Shown here: piece after piece, positions 24,376 through 32,115 of the stretch
Position numbering within the stretch: position 1 is the stretch's first letter
Layout of the letters: the number at the start of each line of letters is the position of its first letter
Source of the DNA: CATOSK01 sp034423195
GTDB lineage: Bacteria; Chloroflexota; Dehalococcoidia; Lucifugimonadales; UBA3495
NCBI GenBank assembly: GCA_034423195.1
Contig: DAOUIZ010000060.1
Coordinates: forward strand, 60,099 to 124,098
DNA: 64,000 nucleotides
Direction: 5' to 3'
Notes under the pieces: model-generated
Told to the model about the DNA's origin: nothing
The model's input: only the letters and a program-made list of their open reading frames with translations
Database searches by the model: none
Made by a program: the position numbers and the translations under genes

Positions 24376-24807
24376 ATGACCAAGGTACTGGTAATTCAGG
24401 GCGCCGGAATGAACATGCGGGGCAAGGTGCAGGTCGAGGTCTTCGGGCCAAACACCCTGGAACAGATCAACGAGCAGGTGCTGGGATACGCCGAGGGGCT
24501 GGGGATCGACGTCGAGCTGTTTCACTCCAACATCGAGGGGGAAGTCGTCAACGCGCTGTATGAAGCCCACGACGGCGACGTGGACGCGGCCCTGATCAAT
24601 CCGGCGGGGTACACCACCGGCACCGGCCCTCTCAAGGCCGCCATCGCCCAGGTGAGGTTCCCGGTCATCGAGGTCCATGCGTCCAATCCCACTTCCAGGG
24701 GGACGGTGTCCCAAGTCCAGCCGGTGAGCAAGGGATCGGTATACGGGTTCGGCGTTTACGGGTACTACCTGGCCCTGGAGGCGGTCAAGCACATGGTTGA
24801 AGGCTGA
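24376..24807 (+). CDS. Type II 3-dehydroquinate dehydratase-like protein with altered active site
   Basis: A 143-residue flavodoxin-like protein that aligns along its length with AroQ. It has VLVIQGAGMNMRG (NGPNLNxxG region), ELFHSNIEGEVVNAL, INPAGYTTGTGPLKAAI, PVIEVHASNP and GSVYGFGVYGYYLALEA. Key catalytic residues differ: the mobile loop RExxxYG reads VQVEVFG, with the essential Arg now Val18 and Tyr now Phe23; NPGxxTHTS reads NPAGYTTGT without its His; and the lid-side AREEFRxHS is replaced by SRGTVSQVQ. The His of EVHxSN is kept. It is followed by a good terminator and is monocistronic. Shikimate-pathway activity is doubtful; a related lyase or hydratase is possible. Confidence 0.72.
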   Translation: MTKVLVIQGAGMNMRGKVQVEVFGPNTLEQINEQVLGYAEGLGIDVELFHSNIEGEVVNALYEAHDGDVDAALINPAGYTTGTGPLKAAIAQVRFPVIEVHASNPTSRGTVSQVQPVSKGSVYGFGVYGYYLALEAVKHMVEG

Positions 24808-24831
24808 GTTCCGGGGAAACGCCTTGTCCAT

Positions 24832-24862
24832 GCCCGGCCAGTCCACTGGCCGGGCTCTTTTT
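24832..24862 (+). terminator. Intrinsic terminator of the dehydroquinase-like gene
   Basis: Ten-base stem GCCCGGCCAG / CTGGCCGGGC with a TCCA loop, followed by TCTTTTTCC. Confidence 0.9.
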
Positions 24863-24891
24863 CCGCCGGGCCTGGTCAGGGCTGCCGGCGG

Positions 24892-25083
24892 CTACTCGCA
24901 GCGGAGGCAGCGGACCTCGGTGAACACGTCGTCATGGAGGCCGGGGTTGACGGTCATGTAGTCCATGATGATCCGCAGCACCTTGCCCTCGTCGGCGATG
25001 TCGTACTTCTCGGCGATGTTGCGCACGAGGGCCATGTGGTCGGGATTGAGGTCTATCTCGAAAGTTTCTTTGACGCCTGCCAT
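24892..25083 (-). CDS. Small conserved-type protein, function unknown
   Basis: A 63-residue protein starting at ATG 25083 with GGAG upstream. It has a helical centre (LNPDHMALVRNIAEKYDIADEGKVLRIIMDYM) like a short ribbon-helix-helix or antitoxin fold, and ends CLRCE, which could bind a metal with a partner. It begins 62 bases after the aapP stop on the same strand and may be the last gene of that transcript. I do not recognise a family. Confidence 0.6.
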   Translation of the reverse strand: MAGVKETFEIDLNPDHMALVRNIAEKYDIADEGKVLRIIMDYMTVNPGLHDDVFTEVRCLRCE

Positions 25084-25145
25084 TTTTCGACTCCGTTTTA
25101 TTTCAGGTTAGCCAGGGGTTGAGGCCCGGAAGTGCCGGGCCGGTT

Positions 25146-25916
25146 CTACAGGATCTGGGAGAGGAATTGCTGCACCCGGGGATGCCGGGCGTTCTCAAAG
25201 AACTCGGAGGGCGACTGGTCCTCGACAATCTGGCCCTCGTCGAACATGACGATGCGGTCGGCGACCTCGCGGGCAAAACCGAGCTCATGGGTGACGGCGA
25301 GGATGGTCATCTGGGACGCGGCCAGTTCCCGCATAACCTCCAGCACTTCCTTAATCATCTCCGGGTCCAGCGCCGACGTCGGCTCGTCGAAGAGCATGAT
25401 GTTGGGCTGCATCGCCAGGGCCCGGGCGATGGCCACCCGCTGCTGCTGGCCGCCGGATAGCTGGATGGGGAATTTGTCAGCCTGTTCGGGGATGCCCACC
25501 CGTTCCAGAAGCTCCATGGCGATCTCGGTGGCCTGCTGCTGGGGCAGCTTGCGGACCTTCATGGGGGACAGGGTGATGTTGCCGAGGACCGTGAGATGGG
25601 GGAAGAGGTTGAAGGACTGGAACACCATTCCCACGTCGCGGCGGATGGCGTCGATGTTGCGGACGTCGTTGCTCAGTTCCACCCCGTCCACGATGATGTC
25701 CCCCCGCTGGTGTTCCTCCAGGCGGTTGATGGTGCGGATGAAGGTGGATTTCCCGGAACCGGACGGGCCGATGATGACCACCACCTCGCCCTTCTTGACC
25801 GTGGTGCTGACTCCCCGCAGGGCGTGAAAGTTGCCGTACCACTTGTGGACGTCCCGGCAGACAATAATGTCATCGTCGGGGATTTGGCCGTTGGTCTCGC
25901 CATTGGCAGCTTCCAT
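25146..25916 (-). CDS. aapP: Amino-acid ABC transporter ATP-binding protein
   Basis: A 256-residue ABC ATPase. Walker A IIGPSGSGKST, Q-loop MVFQSFNLFPHLTVLGN, signature LSGGQQQRVAIARAL, Walker B IMLFDEPTSALDP and H-loop AVTHELG are all intact. It is a polar-amino-acid (GlnQ/AapP) type. It energises the AapQ/AapM permease encoded just upstream. An N-terminal 15-residue acidic extension precedes the core. Confidence 0.92.
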   Translation of the reverse strand: MEAANGETNGQIPDDDIIVCRDVHKWYGNFHALRGVSTTVKKGEVVVIIGPSGSGKSTFIRTINRLEEHQRGDIIVDGVELSNDVRNIDAIRRDVGMVFQSFNLFPHLTVLGNITLSPMKVRKLPQQQATEIAMELLERVGIPEQADKFPIQLSGGQQQRVAIARALAMQPNIMLFDEPTSALDPEMIKEVLEVMRELAASQMTILAVTHELGFAREVADRIVMFDEGQIVEDQSPSEFFENARHPRVQQFLSQIL

Positions 25917-25988
25917 CGTGTACTCCTGTACGGCGGCGGCTTTTCCGCCTTCCGGGGCTGGCTCTGCGCAACACCCGCTGAAACGGGT

Positions 25989-27242
25989 CTAACGATGGCC
26001 GACCCCCATGTGTCTTTCAACCGTGGCGCCGATGTAGGAAATGGTGTAGGTGAACACCCAGAAGACCAGGGCCAGGAAGATGAAAAGCTCCCGGGCGCTG
26101 GCCAGATACTCGGGGTTGCCCTGGATGAAGGCCCGGCTGATTTCCACCACGTCGAGCATTCCTATGATATACACCAGGCTGGTGTCCTTGAACAACGCGA
26201 CAAACTGCCCGACTATGGCGGGAATGACGTTGCGGATGGCCTGGGGCAGGGAAATCAGCAGCGTGGTCTGCCAGCCGGCCAATCCCAGGGCCCGGGCCGC
26301 TTCCGCCTGGCCGGGATGGAGAGCTTCCAGACCGCCCCGGATGTTCTCGGCCATGTAGGCCGTGCTGAACAGGATGATGATTACGCTGGCCCGGAACAGG
26401 GAGTTCTGGGGGAAATTTTCCGGGAAGGCCAGCGGGACCAGCACCTGGGACATGAACAAGAGGGTTATCAGCGGGACCCCGCGGAAAACCTCGATGAACA
26501 CGACGCACATCAGCTTCAACACCGGAAGATGGCTGCGGCGCCCCAAGGCCAGGCCGATGCCCAGCGGGAGGCTCAGCACGATTCCGGCCACCGCCAGGAG
26601 CAGGTTCAACGTCAAGCCGCCCCAGCTGTTCACCGAAACAGGTTGAAGCCCGGGCACCCCCGGCAGGCCCCGCATCAGCACGAGCGTCAGCAGGAAGGCG
26701 ATGACTCCCAGGATGGAGACCCACTTCACCGTTCCCAGCGGGGTGTAGCGTCCCAGGGCCAGTCCAATGAACATGGCGGGGACATTGGCCAGCAGGAGCA
26801 GCCGGACGTCCCAACCCATCTTGTCCAGGCCGTAGGGGAGGAAGGCGGACAGGGCCACGACGGCCGTTACCAGGATCGCGATCCGCTTGGCAACGCCGCC
26901 CCCGGCCACGGGCCAGGCCATTCCCAGCATCAGGGTAACCAGCAGCAATCCCGCCTGGGGACGCCAGAAGCAGTTCTGGCCGGGACAGGCGCCCTCGGTG
27001 TTGTACTGGCCGATGAGGAACCTGCCGCCGATGGTCGGTATGACGCTCCATTCGGCGTCGAGGAAGACCCAGCCAACGCCGTACCACAGGCCCAGGATTC
27101 CCAGGATGCCGAAGATAATGGTCAGCGCGGTGTTGTACCAAGAGCTGAAGAGGTTGTCCCGGGCCCAGGCCACGGGTCCCGACTCCGCGCGGGGCGGAGG
27201 CAGCGGCGATTGGACCGGGGGCGGCTGATATGACGCGGCCAT
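25989..27242 (-). CDS. aapM: Amino-acid ABC transporter permease AapM
   Basis: A 417-residue inner-membrane permease of the general L-amino-acid transporter type: a long N-terminal region with several spans (~30-200) precedes the PF00528 core. The core has the EAA loop GGLEALHPGQAEAARALGLAGWQTTLLISLPQAIRN, which docks on AapP. Long AapM proteins contain this extra N-terminal part, so length is normal. It begins three bases after aapQ. Confidence 0.9.
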   Translation of the reverse strand: MAASYQPPPVQSPLPPPRAESGPVAWARDNLFSSWYNTALTIIFGILGILGLWYGVGWVFLDAEWSVIPTIGGRFLIGQYNTEGACPGQNCFWRPQAGLLLVTLMLGMAWPVAGGGVAKRIAILVTAVVALSAFLPYGLDKMGWDVRLLLLANVPAMFIGLALGRYTPLGTVKWVSILGVIAFLLTLVLMRGLPGVPGLQPVSVNSWGGLTLNLLLAVAGIVLSLPLGIGLALGRRSHLPVLKLMCVVFIEVFRGVPLITLLFMSQVLVPLAFPENFPQNSLFRASVIIILFSTAYMAENIRGGLEALHPGQAEAARALGLAGWQTTLLISLPQAIRNVIPAIVGQFVALFKDTSLVYIIGMLDVVEISRAFIQGNPEYLASARELFIFLALVFWVFTYTISYIGATVERHMGVGHR

Positions 27243-27245
27243 TCC

Positions 27246-28442
27246 CTAACCCCCGGAGAACCGGATGCGGCGGTTGTAGAGGTTGCCCAGCAGGGACCAG
27301 CTGAGACTCATGGCCAGGTAGGCCAGCATTATCAGGATGAAGATGGATACCGCGGGAGCGGTCTGGGTCATGGTCTTGGCGACGTTGGTCAGGTCGGCGT
27401 AGCCGATGGCCCCGGCCAAGCTGCTGTTCTTGGTCAGGTTCAGCCACTGGCTGATCAGGGGCGGGATGATGACGCGCAATGCCTGGGGGAAGGTAATGTG
27501 GCGCAGTGTGTTAAACCCGGACAGGCCAAGGGAGCGGGATGCCTCGGTCTGTCCCCGGCCAACGGACTGGATGCCGGCGCGGACGATTTCGGCGATGAAC
27601 GACGCGGTGTACATCACCAGCCCCACGAGAAGGGCGACCAGGGCTCCGGAAAAGGTTATCCCCCCTCGAATCCGTCCGAAAGTCCCCTGGGGCGCCGGGT
27701 GGCTGATCTCCAGGGGTGAAACGCCCTGGGACAACGTTACGAATACCCAGGCGATTGCTCCCAGCACGATTGCGGCGGTGCAGCCGAACACCACCGGGTA
27801 AGAGGGGGTTCCCGTTTCAATCTCCCGCCGGGCCAGCCAGCGGTGCACCAGCCAGCCGACGAACACGGAGACCAGCGCCATGCCGGCCCAGATTGCCGCC
27901 GCGCCGGCGGCGCCTGCCACCGGCCAGGGCATGGAAATCCCCGCGTTGTTGATAAACAGGCCCCTGGCGATAACGTACCCTTCCCGGACCGTCGGGAAGG
28001 TGAGGACGATGTAAAACCAGAAGAAAAGCTGCACCAGAAGCGGGACGTTGCGAAAGAACCCGATATAGACGGACGCGAGTTGGGCGACGATCCAGTTGGT
28101 GGACAGCCGGGCGATTCCGATGATGATTCCCAGAGCCGTGGCCAGGATGACGCCGGAGATGGCCACGACCACGGTGTTGACCGCGGCTACACCGAAGGCG
28201 TAAAGGAAGGTGTCCGAGGGCTCGTAGGGCAGCCAGGTCTGTCCGATGGGAGTCTGGTAGGCCCGGGAAAGGAAGCTGAAGCCGTAGGGGATCTCCCGGT
28301 CGTCGATGGCGTTGCCGATGTTGATGAAAAACCAGGCGACCAGCGCGACGACAACTATGGCGGACAACACTTGGGACGTCCACTGGATGACCTGTACGTG
28401 CCGCCAGATCGGGATTCCCTGATAGGTCAGCCTGGCCAACAT
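27246..28442 (-). CDS. aapQ: Amino-acid ABC transporter permease AapQ
   Basis: A 398-residue permease, partner of AapM. The extra spans inserted in the middle (~155-250) are characteristic of AapQ/BztB. The EAA loop reads GIQSVGRGQTEASRSLGLSGFNTLRHITFPQALR. The pair forms the channel for glutamate, glutamine, aspartate and other L-amino acids in characterised systems. A terminator-like hairpin separates it from aapJ, and a TACAAT (28477-28482) lies just upstream, so it may have a weak promoter of its own. Confidence 0.9.
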   Translation of the reverse strand: MLARLTYQGIPIWRHVQVIQWTSQVLSAIVVVALVAWFFINIGNAIDDREIPYGFSFLSRAYQTPIGQTWLPYEPSDTFLYAFGVAAVNTVVVAISGVILATALGIIIGIARLSTNWIVAQLASVYIGFFRNVPLLVQLFFWFYIVLTFPTVREGYVIARGLFINNAGISMPWPVAGAAGAAAIWAGMALVSVFVGWLVHRWLARREIETGTPSYPVVFGCTAAIVLGAIAWVFVTLSQGVSPLEISHPAPQGTFGRIRGGITFSGALVALLVGLVMYTASFIAEIVRAGIQSVGRGQTEASRSLGLSGFNTLRHITFPQALRVIIPPLISQWLNLTKNSSLAGAIGYADLTNVAKTMTQTAPAVSIFILIMLAYLAMSLSWSLLGNLYNRRIRFSGG

Positions 28443-28494
28443 TTCCTAGGAAGCACCGCCGGGATCAAGTTCTCCAATTGTATATGAAACCCGC

Positions 28495-28538
28495 TATAAA
28501 AGCAGGGGAGCAGATCGTGTCGTCAAGACCTGCTCCCC
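28495..28538 (-). terminator. Attenuator-like hairpin between aapJ and aapQ
   Basis: Nine-base stem GGGGAGCAG / CTGCTCCCC (28505-28538) followed on the minus strand by TGCTTTTATAG. Partial termination here would give more binding protein than permease, as is common in ABC operons. Confidence 0.6.
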
Positions 28539-28588
28539 GGGCCGCCAGTCGTCAAGCAACGGAAGGCGCTGGCTGGTTTATGCCCCTG

Positions 28589-29755
28589 TTAACGCAACGG
28601 CGCGGCGTAAATCTGTCCGCCCTTGGGGCAATCCTGGCAGGGAGCGTTGGCCCAGAGGGCGTTCCGCCCGTTCTCCCGGGGGAGGTTGATCCCGTCGGGG
28701 CCGAGGTTGCGGTTGTAGATGTCGCCGTAGTTGCCGACGGCGTTCAGTACATCCTGGCCGACGGTCTGGCTCAGGCCCAAGCCGTCCTGTCCGAAGGATC
28801 CATCACCTATACCCAGCAGGCGGTCAACCTTGGTATCGCCGGTGGCCGAGGAGGGGACGGATCCCTGGTTTACGCCGTAGGCTTCGCCGTAAATGAGGAT
28901 GGCCATTACAGTCTTCACAATGTCGAACCACTGGTCGTCGCCGTGGGGGACCACCGGCCCGAGAGGCTCCTCGGAAATGGTCTCGGGCAGGATGACGTGG
29001 TCGGCCCGGTTGGCGAGGGCGGTGCCCAGGGCGGCGAGCTGGGACCGGTCGTTGGTGAAGGCGTCGCACTGGCCGCTTTCGTAAGCCGCGACCACCGCGT
29101 CGGTGTCTTCAAAGGTCAGGGCCTCGATGCCCAGGTTGTTCTGGCTGGAGAAGTCCTGGAGGTTGAGCTCTGTGGTGGTTCCCTGGGTCACGCAGACGGA
29201 GGCGCCTTCCAGGTCGAGAGCGCTGTCGATTCCCAGGCTCTTGTTGACCATGAATCCCTGGCCGTCATAGAACATGGTCTGGGCGTAGTTGCCCCACCCT
29301 GCGTCGCGGGAGGTTGTCCAGGTGACGGTCCGGACCAGCATGTCCACTTCGCCGGACTGGATGGTGGGGCCCCGCTCGGCGGCGGTAATCAGGCGGATTT
29401 CAATAGCGTTGGGGTCGCCGACGGTTGCGGCGGCCAGCGCCCGGCACAGGTCGATGTCGAACCCGACGTTGTTGCCGGCGTCGTCGAGGTAGCCGTATCC
29501 GGGAACGTCGTTGCGGCTGGCGCAGATGACGTGGCCGCGAGCCTTGACGGCTTCCAGGCGTCCACCGGCCTCCATCATTGCTCCGGCATTGGCTTCCGCC
29601 TCGGCGAGCATCGCCTTGGTATCTTCCAGTTCTTGCTGGACGGCGGCGAGTTCTTCCGCGGAGGTGTCGGGGGCTGCTTCTTCAGTGCAGGCGGTGAGGC
29701 CCACCAAGGCCAGGGACAGGACTACGAGCGGTAAATACTTGAGGAACCGAACCAT
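28589..29755 (-). CDS. aapJ: Amino-acid ABC transporter substrate-binding lipoprotein AapJ
   Basis: A 388-residue SBP family 3 protein. A lipoprotein signal peptide ends at LVGLTAC (Cys23). Residues ~28-65 form an acidic coiled-coil stalk (EELAAVQQELEDTKAMLAEAEANAG) before the binding domain, which starts GRLEAVKARGHVICASRNDVPGYGYLD. DVPGYGYLDDAGNNVGFDIDLCRALAAA matches the AapJ/BztA group. The ATG at 29755 has AAAGGAG upstream. It is the first gene of aapJQMP and lies 72 bases after a tRNA-Glu gene. Confidence 0.92.
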   Translation of the reverse strand: MVRFLKYLPLVVLSLALVGLTACTEEAAPDTSAEELAAVQQELEDTKAMLAEAEANAGAMMEAGGRLEAVKARGHVICASRNDVPGYGYLDDAGNNVGFDIDLCRALAAATVGDPNAIEIRLITAAERGPTIQSGEVDMLVRTVTWTTSRDAGWGNYAQTMFYDGQGFMVNKSLGIDSALDLEGASVCVTQGTTTELNLQDFSSQNNLGIEALTFEDTDAVVAAYESGQCDAFTNDRSQLAALGTALANRADHVILPETISEEPLGPVVPHGDDQWFDIVKTVMAILIYGEAYGVNQGSVPSSATGDTKVDRLLGIGDGSFGQDGLGLSQTVGQDVLNAVGNYGDIYNRNLGPDGINLPRENGRNALWANAPCQDCPKGGQIYAAPLR

Positions 29756-29827
29756 TTCTACTCCTTTGCTTTTGGGCACCAGCCGATCACGTTTTCTTCA
29801 CACGGCGATTCCCAATGTCTTGGCTCA

Positions 29828-29905
29828 TGGTACCCCGGATGGGCTTCGATCCCATGATCTCCACCTTGAAAGGGTGGCGTCCTAACCTGGCTAGACGACC
29901 GGGGC
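29828..29905 (-). tRNA. tRNA-Glu (anticodon UUC)
   Basis: A full cloverleaf on the minus strand: acceptor GCCCCGG / CCGGGGT (one G-U at the first pair), D-arm GTCT...AGGAC, anticodon stem CCACC / GGTGG with loop CTTTCAA (anticodon TTC), variable loop AGATC, T-arm ATGGG / CCCAT and encoded CCA. The T-loop reads ATCGAAG, so position 54 is A instead of the usual T. It lies between argC and aapJ. Confidence 0.93.
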
Positions 29906-29948
29906 ACATTCTCCATTTTACTACATGCGCTTACAATTCCGCCACTTT

Positions 29949-30977
29949 TTACGGATAAACGGCTACGGAATCCAAAGCCAGGTCCTCGGGCCAGCCGAAC
30001 ATTAGGTTCATGTTTTGGACAGCCTGGCCGGCGGCGCCCTTGACCAGGTTGTCGATGCAGCTGATGACTATCAGACGGCCCGTCCTGGAGTCCACCACGG
30101 GATGAACCAGGCACTGGTTGTTGCCAAGCGTCTGCTTGGTCTGGGGCGGCTGGGAGGTGACGACGACGAAGGGATGGTCCCGGTAATAGTCCTCGTATAA
30201 GTCCCGGATGCGCTGGGACGGGTCGCCGCCGCCCAGGTACTCCGGCCTCAGCTGGGCATAGCAGGAACTGAGGATGCCCCGGGTCATGGGGATAAGATGG
30301 GTGAGGAAGGTGATGTCCAGAGAGTCGCCGGACAGGGCGTTCAGCTCCTGGGTAATTTCGGGCAGGTGCCGGTGGCCTGCCACCGAGTAGGCCATGACGT
30401 TCTCGTTGACCTCGGAATAGTGGGTGGTTAAAGCGAGGGTCCGGCCGGCGCCGGAAACGCCGGACTTGCTGTCGATGATTATCCCGCCTTCCACCATGCG
30501 GTGTTCCACCGCCGGAGCCATGCCGAGGATCGCGCTGGTGGGGTAGCAGCCCGGGTTGGCAATCAGGCGGGACTCGGACACTTCCTCGTGGTGCAGCTCG
30601 GGCAGCCCGTAGACGGCCTCCTCGAGGTAGGTGGGGTCCGGGTGTTCCACTCCGTACCATTCGGTATATTCCCTGGCGTCCTTGAGACGGAAATCGGCGC
30701 TGATGTCCACCGTCTTGATTCCCTGCTCCAGGAGGGGGATCACCGCCTCGGCGCTGGCCTTGTGGGGCAAGGCGGAGAACACCAGGTCCAGGCTACCTTC
30801 CAGTTCCGGGGTGATGGTCAGGCTGAGTTGGGAAAGGTGGGGGAACACCTCGCCCAGCTGCTGCCCAGCCGCGCTGCGGCCCGTTACCGAGGCAATCTCG
30901 ACCTCGGGGTGCTGGTAGAGGATGCGGGCCAGCTCGGAGCCCGCGTATCCGGTCACGTTGATTATGCCTGCCTTCAT
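29949..30977 (-). CDS. argC: N-acetyl-gamma-glutamyl-phosphate reductase
   Basis: A 342-residue NADPH-dependent enzyme, third step of arginine synthesis from glutamate. The N-terminal Rossmann motif is NVTGYAGSEL; the catalytic Cys144 is in IANPGCYPTS; SKSGVSGAGR and AGHRHLPEI are family signatures. The ATG overlaps the nth stop by four bases (ATGA), so translation is coupled. No other arg genes are in the window. Confidence 0.94.
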   Translation of the reverse strand: MKAGIINVTGYAGSELARILYQHPEVEIASVTGRSAAGQQLGEVFPHLSQLSLTITPELEGSLDLVFSALPHKASAEAVIPLLEQGIKTVDISADFRLKDAREYTEWYGVEHPDPTYLEEAVYGLPELHHEEVSESRLIANPGCYPTSAILGMAPAVEHRMVEGGIIIDSKSGVSGAGRTLALTTHYSEVNENVMAYSVAGHRHLPEITQELNALSGDSLDITFLTHLIPMTRGILSSCYAQLRPEYLGGGDPSQRIRDLYEDYYRDHPFVVVTSQPPQTKQTLGNNQCLVHPVVDSRTGRLIVISCIDNLVKGAAGQAVQNMNLMFGWPEDLALDSVAVYP

Positions 30978-31777
30978 TGCGTCGTCTCCTCGATTTCGGG
31001 TGTGTGGGGGAGCTGGGCGGCCTTGCTCCCGGCTCGTTTCCTGGGTTTGGGGGTCTGCGAGGCGTCGGGCCCGTCAGACCCCATCATTCGGTCCCGAGCG
31101 GGACATCCGAAACCGATGATGCAATCTCCGCACAGGGGCCGCTGGGCCTTGCAGACCTGGCGGCCGTGGGTAATGAAAGCGACGTGGAAGGGAAACACTT
31201 GGTCCGGTTCGACCGCGGCTTCCAGCAGATCGTGGGCCTTGTCCGCGTTGACCTTGGGGCCAATGAGCTCCAGCCGCTGGGCCACCCGGAATATGTGGGT
31301 GTCGATGGCCATGGCCGGCATCCCCAGGGAGAAATTGAGGATGATTCCGGCGGACTTGGGGCCGATGCCGGGGAGCTGGCGGAGCCAGGCCTTGGCGTCG
31401 GCCAGGGGCATCTCCGCGAGGAAGGACAGGTCCAGCGAGTCCTGATTGAGCTCCAGGACCCTGGTCAGGATGGTCTTGATGCGGGGGGCCTTTATCCTGG
31501 CCAGGCCCCCAACGCTGATGGCCGATTCGATGTCCGCAACCTCGGCTTGGGCGATGCTGTACAGGTCGCCGAATCTTCCCATAAGACTGCGGAAGGCCCG
31601 CTCCGAGTTGGTGTCCGAAGTGTGCTGAGAGAGTATGGTGAAAACCAGCTCGTGGGCTGGGTCGAGGCGAGGCTCTTCGGGAAAGGGTCCGTACTGCTCG
31701 GTGAGCAGGCGGATGGCCTCGGTGATGATTATGGAGGGCTTTGCCGCTCTCTTTTTCCTGCTTCTTTTGGGAGGCAT
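30974..31777 (-). CDS. nth: Endonuclease III family DNA glycosylase/AP lyase
   Basis: A 267-residue base-excision repair enzyme. The helix-hairpin-helix LPGIGPKSA carries the catalytic Lys141, and MAIDTHIFRVAQR the catalytic Asp159. A C-terminal [4Fe-4S] cluster is encoded by Cys209, 216, 219 and 225 (C-x6-C-x2-C-x5-C). N-terminal (~1-15) and C-terminal (~230-267) basic, low-complexity tails extend beyond the usual ~211 residues. It removes oxidised pyrimidines from DNA. It is upstream of and overlaps argC. Confidence 0.92.
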   Translation of the reverse strand: MPPKRSRKKRAAKPSIIITEAIRLLTEQYGPFPEEPRLDPAHELVFTILSQHTSDTNSERAFRSLMGRFGDLYSIAQAEVADIESAISVGGLARIKAPRIKTILTRVLELNQDSLDLSFLAEMPLADAKAWLRQLPGIGPKSAGIILNFSLGMPAMAIDTHIFRVAQRLELIGPKVNADKAHDLLEAAVEPDQVFPFHVAFITHGRQVCKAQRPLCGDCIIGFGCPARDRMMGSDGPDASQTPKPRKRAGSKAAQLPHTPEIEETTQ

Positions 31778-32115
31778 TATGCGGCGCTGGCGTGATGGGG
31801 ATAGACCGGCCCAGGATGCGAGGCGATGATTCGCCGGACGCTGCGGCGGATAGCGGATTCTAGCATCCGATGCGCCGGGTTCTCAAGAAAGGAGCCCGCC
31901 GGGACCAGGGCTATCGCATGAGTGCCCATTTGTGGAAACTCCCAGTGCACGGCCAACACGCCATTGCGGGGAACAGACGACGGGGGTCTGGATTCCCGCC
32001 TACGCGGGAATGGCGGGAAGAGCGGCGAAAGGGTCGAGTCAGACTTGATGCGATAGCCCTGCTGCCGGGACCGAAAACCCGGCAGCAAGTATGCCGAGGC
32101 CGGGGCCGGCCGGAC
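31778..32115. other. 338-base non-coding region
   Basis: It holds the repeat copy B and, abutting it, a perfect 9-bp hairpin GCTGCCGGG / CCCGGCAGC (32061-32086) downstream of the PAC2 gene without a T-tract. GCCGGGACC occurs on both sides of the repeat (31898-31906, 32064-32072), a possible but offset target duplication. No gene seen. Confidence 0.6.
31906..32061 (+). repeat. MITE-like repeat with terminal inverted repeats, full-length copy B
   Basis: About 156 bases bounded by perfect 14-bp inverted repeats, CAGGGCTATCGCAT (31906-31919) and ATGCGATAGCCCTG (32048-32061). An internal hairpin ATTCCC-N8-GGGAAT (31992-32011) has the same design as neisserial dRS3-type repeats. Related copies occur at 17770-17890 and 10694-10752. 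No transposase is encoded. Confidence 0.75.

Noticed and set aside
24376..24807. Plain annotation as aroQ
   Set aside because: The catalytic Arg/Tyr and the THTS His are missing, so the gene symbol would assert an activity the sequence does not support.
31777..32088. Small minus-strand frame with FPRRRESRPP
   Set aside because: Same artefact, from repeat copy B.
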